Assembly: GCA_020631735.1 (NCBI GenBank)
Contig: CM036170.1
Location: forward strand, 67,533,737 to 67,597,736
DNA: 64,000 bases
Reading direction: 5' to 3'
Origin: Saccharum officinarum
Taxonomy: Eukaryota; Streptophyta; Magnoliopsida; Poales; Poaceae
Shown: positions 21,111 to 33,372 of the stretch, one piece after another
Position numbering within the stretch: position 1 is the stretch's first letter
Layout: each line of letters opens with the position of its first letter
Position numbers and translations under genes: made by a program
Notes under the pieces: generated by a model
The model's database searches: none
What the model was told of the DNA's origin: nothing
What the model saw: only the letters and a program-made list of their open reading frames with translations

Positions 21111-24100
21111 CCAATCCGGATCTTGAAGAGCTTCTTCTACATTCTTAGGTTCAACACAAGAGACAAAAGAGTGATGTTCAACAAAGAAGCTAGCTTTTGG
21201 GATCGAGTCATTACTCCCTTTGTAGGACTCCCTATGATGAGATCTTGTGGATGTGCTTGAAGTAGTGGTGAATTTCTTTTATCAACCACTTGAGGAGGTG
21301 GATGAGGAGCATCAACATCTTGAGCTTGTGCCTCGGATTGTTCATGAGAGACATGAGTGTCTTCATTTTCAACTCTCTCATTCTTGTATCATCTTGAGGC
21401 ACACGTGATGAAGATGGTGGATCAACAATTTGTACATCGTCATCATCATCTTTTGGCTTGATGTCTCCCACCGGCATGTTCTTCATGGCCTCCCTCAAGG
21501 GTTCATCACCTACATCATCACAATTCTCAATTGCTCCTTGGGAGCCGTTAGATTCATCAAATTCCACATCATATGTTTCTTCAACCAAACCGGTGGCATG
21601 GTTAAATACTCTATATGCTTTGGACTTTGATGAGTAACCAACAAGAAAACCAATATCACAACGTCTTTGAAACTTCCCTAGGTGTTGACGCTTCTTGTAG
21701 ATGTAACATTTGCAACCAAACACCCGGAAGAAGGAAACGTCCGGCTTCTTGCCATTAAGCAACTCATAGGGGGTCTTGCCAAGAAACTTTTGTAGGAAGA
21801 GGCGATTTGAAGCATAGCATGCGGTGTTGATTGCCTCGGCCCACAACTTCTCCGGAGTGTTGTACTCATCTAGCATTGTTCTTGCAAGGGTGATCAAAGT
21901 TCGGTTCTTTCTCTCAACTACACCATTTTGTTGAGGAGTGTAGGTTGAAGACACCTCATGCTTGATTCCAATTTCATCACAATAAGCTTCAATGTTGGTG
22001 TTGTCAAATTCTTTCCCATTGTCACTTCTAATCTTCTTTATCTTGACTTCAAATTCATTTTGAGCTCTCTTTGCAAACTTCTTGAAGCAATTTGCCACTT
22101 CGGATTTGTCATGAAGGAAGAAAGTCCATGTATACCTTGAGTAGTCATCCACTATCACAAGACAATAGAGATTACCACCCAAGCTCTTGTATGTTGTAGG
22201 CCCAAACAAATCCATGTGTAGAAGTTCTAGCACTCTTGAAGTTGACATGAAAGCTTTGGTTGGATGAGTGTTTGCAACTTGTTTGCCCGCTTGACATGCA
22301 CTACAAGGTTTGTCCTTTTCAAACTTCACATCCTTCAATCCTCTCACTAGTTCTTTCTTCAATAGCTTGTTGAGAGTGTTCATTCCAACATGAGCAAGCC
22401 TCCTATGCCAAAGCCAACCAAGTGAGGTCTTGGTGAACAAACATGTCATCAAATTTGCATCTTCGGAGGTGAAGTCAACAAGATAAAGATTATTGTATCT
22501 AAAGCCTTTGAATATCACTTGCTTGTCATCTATCTTTGAAACTTCCACTTCATTTGGTGTGAACAAGCATTGGAAGCCAAGGTCACAAAGTTGCCCCACG
22601 GACAACAAGTTGAAACTCAATGAAGCAACATAGAGCACATTTGAGAGTGAGTGATCATGTGATATTGCAATCTTGCCTATACCCTTGACTTTGCTCTTTG
22701 AATTATCCCAAATGTGATCTTCTCTTGACATATACCATTCTCTTCAATGGTGGTGAACATACGAGGATCACCGGTCATATGTTGAGTGCAACCACTATCA
22801 ATAACCCAATGAGTCCACCGGTCTTGTAGTTCACCTACACACAAGAGATCAAGCTTTTTGTTTAGGGACCCAAACTTGAGAGGGCCCTTGACTTTATCCA
22901 CTAGTGACTTGGCAACCCATATTTTTTTTGCCTATTCTTGTTTGGGGGACCCAAAAACATGACTTTCATCTTTCATTTGAATCTTTTCTTAGCATATAAT
23001 GAGCATTGAAAGCGAAAGGTCTAGCATGCTTGGGCAAGGGTTGTGGTGGTGGAGTTTTGCATTCATGAGCAAAGTGACCTTCTTGACCACACTCAACACA
23101 TCTCTTTGGCTTGGGCTTTGACTTGCTTTGTTGTTGTTGAGCTTTTGCTTTCTTCTCTTGATTTGCCAAGTACCCAATACCACTTCTATCCATCTTCATT
23201 ACGGTGTTCATGAGGAGCTCACTTTGCAAATGTTGGCCTCTTGTGAACTTGCTTAGCCGGTCTTGAGATGCTCTTTTTCTGCTTGAGCTTTTTGTTTTCT
23301 TCAATGAGTGACTCATTTGTTGGTTGCTTCTCAAGAGCCATCAAACCTTTTAGCTTCTTGTTTCCACTTGCAAGCTTCTCATTTTCACTCTTAATCTTGG
23401 CATAATCATGATGATTGCTTGACTCAACCACACTCTTGCCTTTGCTACTAGAACCTCGCTCAATGCTTTCAATGATCAAGTCATCACATGATGTAGCTAT
23501 ATCACACTTAACAACATGGTTAGTAGCATCATGTGTCTCAAGAGCAAGTTCATTAGCAACCACAAGACTATCATAATCAATTTTAATGTGGTATATTTGT
23601 CCTTAGAGAATTGTGTCTAGTGATGAGCTCATCATGCTTCTTCTCAAGTTTATCATGTTGATCTTTAAGCTCTTTATAAGGAGGTTTTGAGTTCCTTGAG
23701 AGTGGAAGACATCACTTTCATTTTGAACTCTAAACTCACCACTAGTCTTTTGAATATTTTCAAGCTTTGATGAGAGTGATTCATTTTCATTTTGAAGATC
23801 ATCATTTTCACTTCTAGTTCTTCTTATGATTTAGTGTATTTGTTTAACAATTTTACAAGTTCATCATAAGAAGGTGAGTCATATTCATCATCACTATCAC
23901 TATCGTCATCATCATCACTATCATGGTTTTGTACCTTTCGTTCACCCTTGGCCATAAGGCATAGGTGAGTAGTGGACGATGATGGTGAAGGAGGTGGTGA
24001 AGGTGGTGATGAAGATGTTGGTGAAGATGATGGCCCCATCACAAATGCGGCAACCTTCTCTTTCTCATCATTGCTCTCATCTTCGGAGGACTCACATGAT

Positions 24101-25185
24101 GATTCAATGTCGGTGAGCCAATCACCAACATGTATGCCTTACTCCTCCCTCTTTTCTTGTGGAACTCCTTCTTTTTGCCATCCTTCTCTTGTATGGCTTG
24201 TTCCTCTTCTTCTCTTCTTCTTCATCACTTGAATCATTTTTCTGCCCTTGTTTTTGTTCTTGTACTTGTCTTTTGGTGGTCTAGGGCATTGATGAGCTAG
24301 ATGACCAAGTTCACCACAATTGTAGCAATCCATCTCCGAGATTGGCTTTTCTCTTGCTACTTGTGAAGAATTTCTTCTTCTTGCCATCGAACTTGATGCC
24401 ACTCTTGTTAAGCTTCTTTACATCTTGGTGGTCTTTCTCACCATGAGTGCAAGTGATTCATCATCAACATCACTATCACTTGAGCTTTCTTGCACCATCA
24501 TGGCTTGGCCTTTCATCTTCTTCTTGTCATGACTAGCTTTGAAGGCCAAGTCTTTCTTCTTGGAAGATGATGAGCCCTCTTCCGGAGTGATATGCATGTA
24601 CATCTCATGAGCATTGATTTTCCCCAAAACTTGCGTTGGTGTTGCGGTGGAAAGATCACTTTGGTGAAGCACGGTGACAATATGTCCATACTTCTCAACG
24701 GGAAGCACACTCAAGATCTTCCTTGCAACATCCGATTGGCTCATTTGGTGAGCCCAAGAGCATTGAGGTCCTCTACAAGAACATTCAAGCGAGTGTACAT
24801 GTCATTAGCACTTTCTTTGGGAAGCATCTCAAAAGAATTAATTTTCTTTAAGGCTATGTGATAGCGTTCCTCACGCTCACTCTTAGTTCCCTCATGGAGA
24901 GCACAAAGATTTTCCCACAATTCATGAGCGTTCTTTGCATTACGCACGCGATTGAAGATATCTTTGCCTAAGCCCCGGTAGAGTGCATTTTTGGCCTTTG
25001 CATTCCACCGGTCGTACTTCTCCTCGTCACCACTTGGGTTAGCGGGATCCCTTATGGGGGAAGCCTTCGGTTGCGGCTCTAAGGCACCCAACATCTATGG
25101 CTTCGAGGTACGCCTCCATACGAATTTTCCAATATGGAAAATCGTCTCCCTCAAAAGTGGGAGGTGGTCCTTCCCCATTAGACAT
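21111..25185 (-). pseudogene. Copia gag-PR-INT, copy A, broken by many small indels
   Basis: The gag start Met is at 25185. The frame then breaks repeatedly, leaving open pieces at about 25094-24741, 24744-24418, 24402-24139, 24042-23824, 23563-23219, 23334-22966, 22901-22677 and 22731-21232. Visible pieces: zinc knuckles CYNCGELGHLAHQC and CVECGQEGHFAHEC, protease VIDSGCTQHMTG, integrase WHRRLAHVG...CSACQ and the DDE region with VIVDDYSRYTW, IRSDNGKEF and TPQQNGVVERKNR. Most breaks are single-base losses or gains that copy B lacks. Breaks become denser toward the gap at 25416. Confidence 0.85.
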
Positions 25186-25223
25186 CTTGCTCTAGGCGGT
25201 AAAGCCTAAAAGTAGAGCAACAC

Positions 25224-25235
25224 GGCTCTGATACC
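25224..25235 (-). other. Primer binding site (iMet tRNA), copy A
   Basis: The minus strand reads TGGTATCAGAGC two bases after the LTR end, complementary to the 3' end of plant initiator tRNA-Met. Confidence 0.9.
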
Positions 25236-25237
25236 AA

Positions 25238-25415
25238 TTGAAAGGATCAAGATGCCCAAGAGGGGGGGTGAATTGGGCTTTTCTAAAAATAAATGCAAGG
25301 AATAAATCCTACAAGCTGGAATTCACCCCTAGTGTCTACTTGTGTTCCTAGAGAGTCTAACCGATACAAAGTTTTGCACTAGTTTCCAATCCTAGTCTAG
25401 CATGGCAAGTCTAGG
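25238..25415 (-). repeat. LTR fragment cut by the N gap
   Basis: The first 178 bp of the LTR in window direction (same end as 13478 and 31098). It has more differences than the outer LTRs show between themselves, such as CTAACCG for CTACCG and GCACTAG for GCACCCTAG. Confidence 0.9.
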
Positions 25416-25515
25416 NNNNNNNNNNNNNNNNNNNNNNNNNNNNNNNNNNNNNNNNNNNNNNNNNNNNNNNNNNNNNNNNNNNNNNNNNNNNNNNNNNNNN
25501 NNNNNNNNNNNNNNN
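25416..25515. other. Assembly gap (100 N)
   Basis: Exactly 100 Ns, the conventional filler for a gap of unknown size. The sequence resumes inside RNase H of a second gag-pol copy. Confidence 0.99.
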
Positions 25516-28500
25516 ACAAAAGGTTGCCTCATCCAAAGGTTTAGTGAAGATATCCGCTAATTGATTTTCACTTCTTACACCTTCTAGTGATATGTCATTT
25601 TTAGCAACGTGATCTCTTAGAAAGTGATGGCGGATATCAATGTGCTTGGTGCGGAGTGTTGTACCGGATTGTTAGCAATTTAACGGCACTTTCGTTGTCA
25701 CATAAAAGTGGCACCTTTTCAAAACAATTCCATAGTCTAGGAGGGTTTGTTTCATATATAGGATTTGTGCACAACAAGCCCCCGCGGCAATGTATTCCGC
25801 CTCGGCGGTGGACAAAGCCACACTATTTTGCTTTTTAGATGACCAAGATACTAAAGATCTTCCAAGCAAATGGCACCCTCCGGATGTGCTTTTTCTATCA
25901 ATCTTGCAACCGGCATAGTCCGAATCGGAATAGCCAACTAGTTGGAATCTAGCTCCTTTGGGATACCAAAGACCAATGCTTGGGGTGAGCTTAAGATATC
26001 TTAGGATTCTTTTACGGCACTTAGGTGAGGTTCTTTAGGGCATGCTTGAAAGCGAGCACACATGCACACACTAAACATGATATCGGGCCTAGATGCGGTA
26101 AGGTATAACAAGCTACCAATCATAGAACGTAGAGAGTTTGATCAACCGGTTTACCTCCCTCATCTAGGTCGAGATGTCCATTTGATGGCATTGGGGTCTT
26201 GATTGGTTTGCATTCTTCCATCTTGAATCTTTTGAGAAGATCCTTGGTATACTTTTCTTGAGAGATAAAAATCCCTTCTCTCATTTGCTTTACTTGAAAG
26301 CCAAGGAAGAATGTGAGCTCACCAATCATTGACATCTCGAATTCCTTTGACATCAATTCACCAAATTCCTTGCAATAATCTTCATTTGTTGATCCGAAGA
26401 TGATATCATCAACATATACTTGACAAATGAAGATCTCCCCATTAAACTTCTTGGTGAATAGTGTGGTGTCGACCTTCCCAATGGTGAAGCCCTTCTCAAT
26501 GAGGAAGTCCCGAAGGCGTTCATACCACGCCCTAGGGGCTTGCTTGAGCCCATATAACGCCTTGGACAACCTATAAACATGATTAGGATATCTAGGGTCT
26601 TCAAACCCGGGAGGTTGATTAACATAGACTAGTTCATTTATAAAGCCATTTAAAATGCACTTTTCACATCCATTTGATATAGTTTCATATCATGATGTGA
26701 TGCATAAGCAAGGAGGATACGAATGGCTTCAAGTCTTGCAACGGGTGCAAAGGTTTCTCCAAAATCAAGACCTTCAACTTGAGAGAACCCCTTTGCAACT
26801 AGTCTTGCCTTGTTCCTCACCACTATGCCTTGGTCATCTTGCTTGTTTCGGAACACCCACTTGGTTCCAATGACTCTTGCACCTTTGGATGCTCTTCAAG
26901 TGTCCATACTTGATTGCGGGTGAAGTTGTTCAATTCTTCATGCATTGCAATCACCCAATCCGGATCTTGAAGAGCTTCTTCTACATTCTTAGGTTCAACA
27001 CAAGAGACAAAAGAGTGATGTTCAACAAAAGAAGCTAGCTTTTGGGATCGAGTCATTACTCCCTTTGTAGGACTCCCTATGATGAGATCTTGTGGATGTG
27101 CTTGAAGTAGTGGTGAATTTCTTTTATCAACCACTTGAGGAGGTGGATGAGGAGCATCAACATCTTGAGCTTGTGCCTCGGATTGTTCATGAGAGACATG
27201 AGTGTCTTCATTTTCAACTCTCTCATCCTTGCTATCATCTTGAGGCACACGTGATGAAGATGGTGCATCAACAATTTGTACATCGTCATCATCATCTTTT
27301 GGCTTGATGTCTCCCACCGGCATGTTCTTCATGGCCTCCCTCAAGGGTTCATCACCTACATCATCACAATTCTCAATTGCTCCTTGGGAGCCATTAGATT
27401 CATCAAATTCCACATCATATGTTTCTTCAACCAAACCGGTGGCATGGTTAAATACTCTATATGCTTTGGACTTTGATGAGTAACCAACAAGAAAACCAAT
27501 ATCACAACGTCTTTGAAACTTCCCTAGGTGTTGACGCTTCTTGTAGATGTAACATTTGCAACCAAACACCCGGAAGAAGGAAACGTCCGGCTTCTTGCCA
27601 TTAAGCAACTCATAGGGGGTCTTGCCAAGAAACTTTTGTAGGAAGAGGCGATTTGAAGCATAGCATGCGGTGTTGATTGCCTCGGCCCACAACTTCTCCG
27701 GAGTGTTGTACTCATCTAGCATTGTTCTTGCAAGGGTGATCAAGGTTCGGTTCTTTCTCTCAACTACACCATTTTGTTGAGGAGTGTAGGTTGAAGACAC
27801 CTCATGCTTGATTCCAATTTCATCACAATAAGCTTCAATGTTGGTGTTGTCAAATTCTTTCCCATTGTCACTTCTAATCTTCTTTATCTTGACTTCAAAT
27901 TCATTTTGAGCTCTCTTTGCAAACTTCTTGAAGCAATTTGCCACTTCGGATTTGTCATGAAGGAAGAAAGTCCATGTATACCTTGAGTAGTCATCCACTA
28001 TCACAAGACAATAGAGATTACCACCCAAGCTCTTGTATGTTGTAGGCCAAACAAATCCATGTGTAGAAGTTCTAACACTCTTGAAGTTGACATGAAAGCT
28101 TTGGTTGGATGAGTGTTTGCAACTTGTTTGCCCGCTTGACATGCACTACAAGGTTTGTCCTTTTCAAACTTCACATCCTTCAATCCTCTCACTAGTTCTT
28201 TCTTCAATAGCTTGTTGAGAGTGTTCATTCCAACATGAGCAAGCCTCCTATGCCAAAGCCAACCAAGTGAGGTCTTGGTGAACAAACATGTCATCAAATT
28301 TGCATCTTCGGAGGTGAAGTCAACAAGATAAAGATTATTGTATCTAAAGCCTTTGAATATCACTTGCTTGTCATCTATCTTTGAAACTTCCACTTCATTT
28401 GGTGTGAACAAGCATTGGAAGCCAAGGTCACAAAGTTGCCCCACGGACAACAAGTTGAAACTCAATGAAGCAACATAGAGCACATTTGAGAGTGAGTGAT

Positions 28501-29067
28501 CATGTGATATTGCAATCTTGCCTATACCCTTGACTTTGCTCTTTGAATTATCCCCAAATGTGATCTTCTCTTGACATATACCATTCTCTTCAATGGTGGT
28601 GAACATACGAGGATCACCGGTCATATGTTGAGTGCAACCACTATCAATAACCCAATGAGTTCCACCGGTCTTGTAGTTCACCTACACACAAGAGATCAAG
28701 CTTTTTGTTTAGGGACCCAAACTTGAGAGGGGCCCTTGACTTTATCCACTAGTGACTTGGCAACCCATATTTTCTTTGGCCTATTCTTGTTTGGGGGACC
28801 AAAAACATGACTTTCATCTTTCCATTTGAATCTTTTCTTAGCATATAATGAGCATTGAAAGCGAAAGGTCTAGCATGCTTGGGCAAGGGTTGTGGTGGTG
28901 GAGTTTTGCATTCATGAGCAAAGTGACCTTCTTGACCACACTCAACACATCTCTTTGGCTTGGGCTTTGACTTGCTTTGTTGTTGTTGAGCTTTTGCTTT
29001 CTTCTCTTGATTTGCCAAGTACCCAATACCACTTCTATCCATCTTCATTACGGTGTTCATGAGGAGC
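25516..29067 (-). pseudogene. Copia pol copy B (PR-INT-RT-RH), broken by indels
   Basis: Nearly identical to 19664-23220 at an offset of about 5.85 kb. Open pieces: 29078-28749 (second zinc knuckle), 28681-28001 (protease DSGC, integrase HHCC), 28142-26823 (integrase core to RT start), 26856-26650 and 26569-26120 (RT with YVDD), and 25869-25672 (RNase H). Breaks are mostly single-base homopolymer deletions absent from copy A, for example at about 28048, 26888, 26652, 26128 and 26013. They become denser toward the gap. The RNase H end and everything after pol are missing. Confidence 0.85.
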
Positions 29068-31044
29068 TCACTTTGCAAATGTTGGCCTCTTTGTGAACTT
29101 GCTTAGGCCGGTCTTGAGATGCTCTTTTTCTTGCTTGAGCTTTTTGTTTTCTTCAATGAGTGACTCATTAGTTGGTTGCTTCTCAAGAGCCATCAAACCT
29201 TTTAGCTTCTTGTTCTCACTTGCAAGCTTCTTATTTTCACTCTTAATCTTGGCATAATCATGATGATTGCTTGACTCAACCACACTCTTGCCTTTGCTAC
29301 TAGAACCTCGCTCAATGTTTTCAATGATCAAGTCATCACATGATGTAGCTATATCACACTTAACAACATGGTTAGTGGCATCATGTGTCTCAAGAGCAAG
29401 TTCATTTGCAACCACAAGACTATCATAATCAATTTTTAATGTGGTATATTTGTCCTTTAGATAATTGTGTCTAGTGATGAGCTCATCATGCTTCTTCTCA
29501 AGTTTATCATGTTGATCTTTAAGCTCTTTATAGGAGGTTTTGAGTTCCTTGAGAGTGGAAGACATCACTTCATTTTGAACTCTAAGCTCACCACTAGTCT
29601 TTTGAATATTTTCAATCTTTGATGAGAGTGATTCATTTTCATTTTGAAGATCATCATTTTCACTTCTAGTTCTTCTTATGATTTTAGTGTATTTATTTAA
29701 CAATTTTACAAGTTCATCATAAAAAGGTGAGTCATATTCATCATCACTATCACTATCGTCATCATCATCACTATCATGGTTTTGTACCTTTCGTTCACCC
29801 TTGGCCATAAGGCATAGGTGAGTAGTGGACGATGATGGTGAAGGAGGTGGTGAAGGTGGTGATGAAGATGTTGGTGAAGATGATGGCCCCATCACAAATG
29901 CGGCAACCTTCTCTTTCTCATCATTGCTCTCATCTTCGGAGGACTCACATGATGATTCAATGTCGGTGAGCCAATCACCAACAATGTATGCCTTTCCTCC
30001 CTTCTTTTTCTTGTGGAACTCCTTCTTTTTGCCATCCTTCTTCTTGTATGGCTTGTTCCTCTTCTTCTCTTCTTCTTCATCACTTGAATCATTTTTCTTG
30101 CTCTTGTTTTTGTTCTTGTACTTGTCTTTTGGTGGTCTAGGGCATTGATGAGCTAGATGACCAAGTTCACCACAATTGTAGCAATCCATCTCCGAGATTG
30201 GCTTTCTCTTGCTACTTGTGAAGAATTTCTTCTTCTTGCCATCGAACTTGATGCCACTCTTGTTAAGCTTCTTTAACATCTTGGTGGTCTTTCTCACCAT
30301 GAGTGCAAGTGATTCATCATCAACATCACTATCACTTGAGCTTTCTTGCACCATCATGACTTGGCCTTTCATCTTCTTCTTGTCATGACTAGCTTTGAAG
30401 GCCAAGTCTTTCTTCTTGGAAGATGATGAGCCCTCTTTCGGAGTGATATGCATGTACATCTCATGAGCATTGATTTTCCCCAAAACTTGCGTTGGTGTTG
30501 CGGTGGAAAGATCACTTTGGTGAAGCACGGTGACAATATGTCCATACTTCTCAACGGGAAGCACACTCAAGATCTTCCTTGCAACATCCGATTGGCTCAT
30601 TTTGGTGAGCCCAAGAGCATTGAGGTCCTCTACAAGAACATTCAAGCGAGTGTACATGTCATTAGCACTTTCTTTGGGAAGCATCTCAAAAGAATTAATT
30701 TTCTTTAAGGCTATGTGATAGCGTTCCTCACGCTCACTCTTAGTTCCCTCATGGAGAGCACAAAGATTTTCCCACAATTCATGAGCGTTCTTTGCATTAC
30801 GCACGGGATTGAAGATATCTTTGCCTAAGCCCCGGTAGAGTGCATTTTTGGCCTTTGCATTCCACCGGTCGTACTTCTCCTCGTCACCACTTGGGTTAGC
30901 GGGATCCCTTATGGGGGGAAGCCCTTCGGTTGCGGCTCTAAGGCACCCAACATCTATGGCTTCGAGGTACGCCTCCATACGAATTTTCCAATATGGAAAA
31001 TCGTCTCCCTCAAAAGTGGGAGGTGGTCCTTCCCCATTAGACAT
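29068..31044 (-). CDS. Copia gag, copy B (658 codons open)
   Basis: Starts MSNGEGPPPTFEGDDFPYWK, the standard Copia gag opening. A gag/UBN2-like capsid region (about 15-200) is followed by a zinc knuckle CYNCGELGHLAHQC (288-301), Lys-rich and Ser/Asp-rich low-complexity stretches, and a long coiled-coil segment (about 470-650). The stop near 29068 is a frameshift point, not the family end, since pol follows in the same polyprotein. This is the best copy of gag in the window. Confidence 0.9.
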   Translation of the reverse strand: MSNGEGPPPTFEGDDFPYWKIRMEAYLEAIDVGCLRAATEGLPPIRDPANPSGDEEKYDRWNAKAKNALYRGLGKDIFNPVRNAKNAHELWENLCALHEGTKSEREERYHIALKKINSFEMLPKESANDMYTRLNVLVEDLNALGLTKMSQSDVARKILSVLPVEKYGHIVTVLHQSDLSTATPTQVLGKINAHEMYMHITPKEGSSSSKKKDLAFKASHDKKKMKGQVMMVQESSSDSDVDDESLALMVRKTTKMLKKLNKSGIKFDGKKKKFFTSSKRKPISEMDCYNCGELGHLAHQCPRPPKDKYKNKNKSKKNDSSDEEEEKKRNKPYKKKDGKKKEFHKKKKGGKAYIVGDWLTDIESSCESSEDESNDEKEKVAAFVMGPSSSPTSSSPPSPPPSPSSSTTHLCLMAKGERKVQNHDSDDDDDSDSDDEYDSPFYDELVKLLNKYTKIIRRTRSENDDLQNENESLSSKIENIQKTSGELRVQNEVMSSTLKELKTSYKELKDQHDKLEKKHDELITRHNYLKDKYTTLKIDYDSLVVANELALETHDATNHVVKCDIATSCDDLIIENIERGSSSKGKSVVESSNHHDYAKIKSENKKLASENKKLKGLMALEKQPTNESLIEENKKLKQEKEHLKTGLSKFTKRPTFAK

Positions 31045-31083
31045 CTTGCTCTAGGCGGTAAAGCCTAAAAGTAGAGCAACACG

Positions 31084-31095
31084 GCTCTGATACCA
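31084..31095 (-). other. Primer binding site (iMet tRNA), copy B / true 5' end
   Basis: TGGTATCAGAGC on the minus strand adjacent to the complete 5' LTR, identical to the copy A site. Confidence 0.92.
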
Positions 31096-31097
31096 AT

Positions 31098-32702
31098 TGA
31101 AAGGATCAAGATGCCCAAGAGGGGGGTGAATTGGGCTTTTCTAAAAATAAATGCAAGGAATAAATCCTACAAGCTGGAATTCACCCCTAGAGTCTACTTG
31201 TGTTCCTAGAGAGTCTACCGATATAAAGTTTTGCACCCTAGTTTCCAATCCTAGTCTAGCATGGCAAGTCTAGGAATGTAAACAAGCAATGTAAGTAAAT
31301 ACGAGAAAGTAAATGCTTGAATGTAAAGGGGCAAGGAACACGGCGATGTTTTTCCGAGGTATCGGAGAGTCGCCACTCCCCACTAGTCCTCGTTGGAGCA
31401 CCCGCGCAAGGGTGTCGCTCCCCCTTGATCCGCGCAAGGATCAAGTGCTCTCTACGGGTTGATTCTTCGACACTCCGTCGCGGTGAATCACCCACAACCG
31501 CTCACAAGATGAGTTGGGTCATCCACAAGCTCCGCCGGATGAACACCAAACTCCCAATCACCACCAAGCCGTCTAGGTGATGGCGATCACCAAGAGTAAC
31601 AAGCTAGAACTCTCACTTGACCTCTACGAGCCTAAATGAGAAAGTGGATGCACACTTGTTACTCTCTAATCGCTAGTGAGGAACTCACAAGCTTTGATTC
31701 TCAAATCTCTATCCTCACTAGTGCTCTTGCACTACCTTGCACTTCAAAGGTGTTTATCAGCTGATCAAATGAGCAAGAGACCTCTAAAAGAGGTGGTGGG
31801 GATGTATTTATACACCCCACAGACGAAACGAACCGTTACCTGCTGACTCAGCAAAACTCGAGCTGACCGGACGCGCCGGTCGTACTGACCGGACGCGCCG
31901 GTCGCTCGTAACGGTCAAAAACCGAAAAACACCTAAATGACCGGACGCACCGGTCAGGGGTGACCGGACGCGTCCGATCGTGCGTGGAGCTTACTGTACT
32001 CGCACCGGACGCGCGACCGCGTCCGATCGGTGATGACCGGACGCGTCCGGTCGTCTCAGGACCTTACTGGACTATGACCGGACGCGCCGATCACACCCAG
32101 GTCGCGTCCGATCGGGTGTTTCCCTTAAGTGACACGTGTTGACTTCTGACCACCGCGTCCGGTCCTCGCGAGGACCGCGTCCGGTGCTCAGAGCTGAAAC
32201 CCCAGCCGCGGAACTGAACTGACCGGACGCATCCGGTCATGCCGAGGACCGCGTCCGGTCACGGGAAAATGACCCGAAACTCTCCGAAAAGCGTCACAAC
32301 TTCAACAAAGTTGCTCCCAACTGAACTTTGAGCTATTCTAGAGCTGCCTAGCGCCAAGTTTAACAAGTGTGCATCACACCTAAACATAGGACTCGCCTAG
32401 GTCAAGCTACCCGCTCATGCCCCCCTTTATAGTACGGCCAAAAGAGAAAAACGAAGATCCTAACGACTATTCCAAATGTCTCTCAACACCTCGACATCCG
32501 GAACTAACCGTCCTTAATCTTGACGTCACTCTTTTGAAAACCGAAACGATTTCCATCAAGGGGCATGAATACCATGGTGCCCAAAGCAGTTAAAACCTCC
32601 ATGACCTAACTTACCAAAGTTTATGCAAAACACACGTTAGTCATGGTAATAAAGCGTTGTCATCAATTGCCGAAACCAAACCTCGGGGCCTAGATGCTTT
32701 CA
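31098..32702 (-). repeat. 5' LTR of the Copia element
   Basis: 1605 bp, nearly identical to 13478-15081. It ends at GATGCTTTCA and is followed by the ATCAC duplication. Its ACCGGACGC cluster is at 31860-32270. One of the 4 substitutions (ACGCATCCGG for ACGCGTCCGG) falls inside a motif copy. Confidence 0.95.
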
Positions 32703-32707
32703 ATCAC

Positions 32708-32816
32708 GAGACGAATCTTTAGAACCTAATTAGTCTATGATTAGACATTAATTGCCAAATACAAACGAAAGAGTTATTGTGCTTCCAAAAATTTTACACT
32801 CCCATCTAAACACACC
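32708..32816. mobile_element. MITE, right part, split by the Copia insertion
   Basis: Continues the core (GAGACGAATCTTTAGAACCTAA) begun at 13345 and ends in a TCTAAACACACC terminus. Confidence 0.8.
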
Positions 32817-32876
32817 CTGTGTATAGGCCCTGCTTCTTTGGGCTATAGTCTGCCAACACAGTACATACGGCTTCTA

Positions 32877-33117
32877 GGCTGTGTTTACTTTAAAAAAAAA
32901 TACTGTGCAAACAAAAGATTTCCCATCACATAAACTTGCGATACATGTATGGAGTACTAAATGTAGATGAAATAAAAAACTAATTGTACAGCTTGGTTAT
33001 ACTTTGCGAGACGAACATTTTGAACCTAATTAGTCAACGGTTGGACACTATTTGCCAAATAAAGCCAAAACATGCCATAGTACTTTTTTTACACCTTTTT
33101 ACACAACTAAACACAGG
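32877..33117 (+). mobile_element. MITE of the same family
   Basis: GGCTGTGTTTACTT at the left and AACTAAACACAGG at the right form the inverted ends. The core with GTATGGAGTACTAAATG and TTTGCGAGACGAAC is present. Confidence 0.75.
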
Positions 33118-33372
33118 TCTCGTTCGGTGAATTGGGGAGAAAAATACTGTATCAGAATTCCTGTAGCATTTCGTTTGTATTTGGTAAAAATTATCCAAAT
33201 TTTGACTAACTAGGCTTAAAATGTTCATCTCGCAAAGTACAACAAAACTGTGCAATTAGTTTTTGATTTCATCAACATTTAGTACTCCATGCATTTGCCG
33301 ACATTTTGATGTGACAGAGAATCTTCTTTTTGCATAGTGAAATTTGGGGAGAATAGAGGAACTAAACAAGGC
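33116..33372 (-). mobile_element. MITE of the same family, opposite orientation, abutting the previous one
   Basis: Reverse-oriented core (TAGTACTCCATGCATTTG) between GGTCTCGTTCGGTGA and GGAACTAAACAAGGC. The two MITEs touch head-to-tail with no spacer. Confidence 0.75.

Larger units (their letters stand above)
13478..32702 (-). mobile_element. Copia LTR retrotransposon, SIRE/Maximus type (with assembly duplication)
   Basis: Outer ends are TGAAAG...CTTTCA, with ATCAC directly repeated at 13473-13477 and 32703-32707. From the right (5' end on minus): 5' LTR, iMet PBS, gag, protease, integrase, RT, RNase H, a spacer, a further downstream ORF, PPT, 3' LTR. The order PR-INT-RT-RH is Copia. The large size, low-complexity gag and additional ORF after pol match the SIRE/Maximus lineage. 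The gag-pol section appears twice, separated by a 100-N gap. One complete element would be about 13.4 kb (1604 + 10156 + 1605). Confidence 0.9.
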
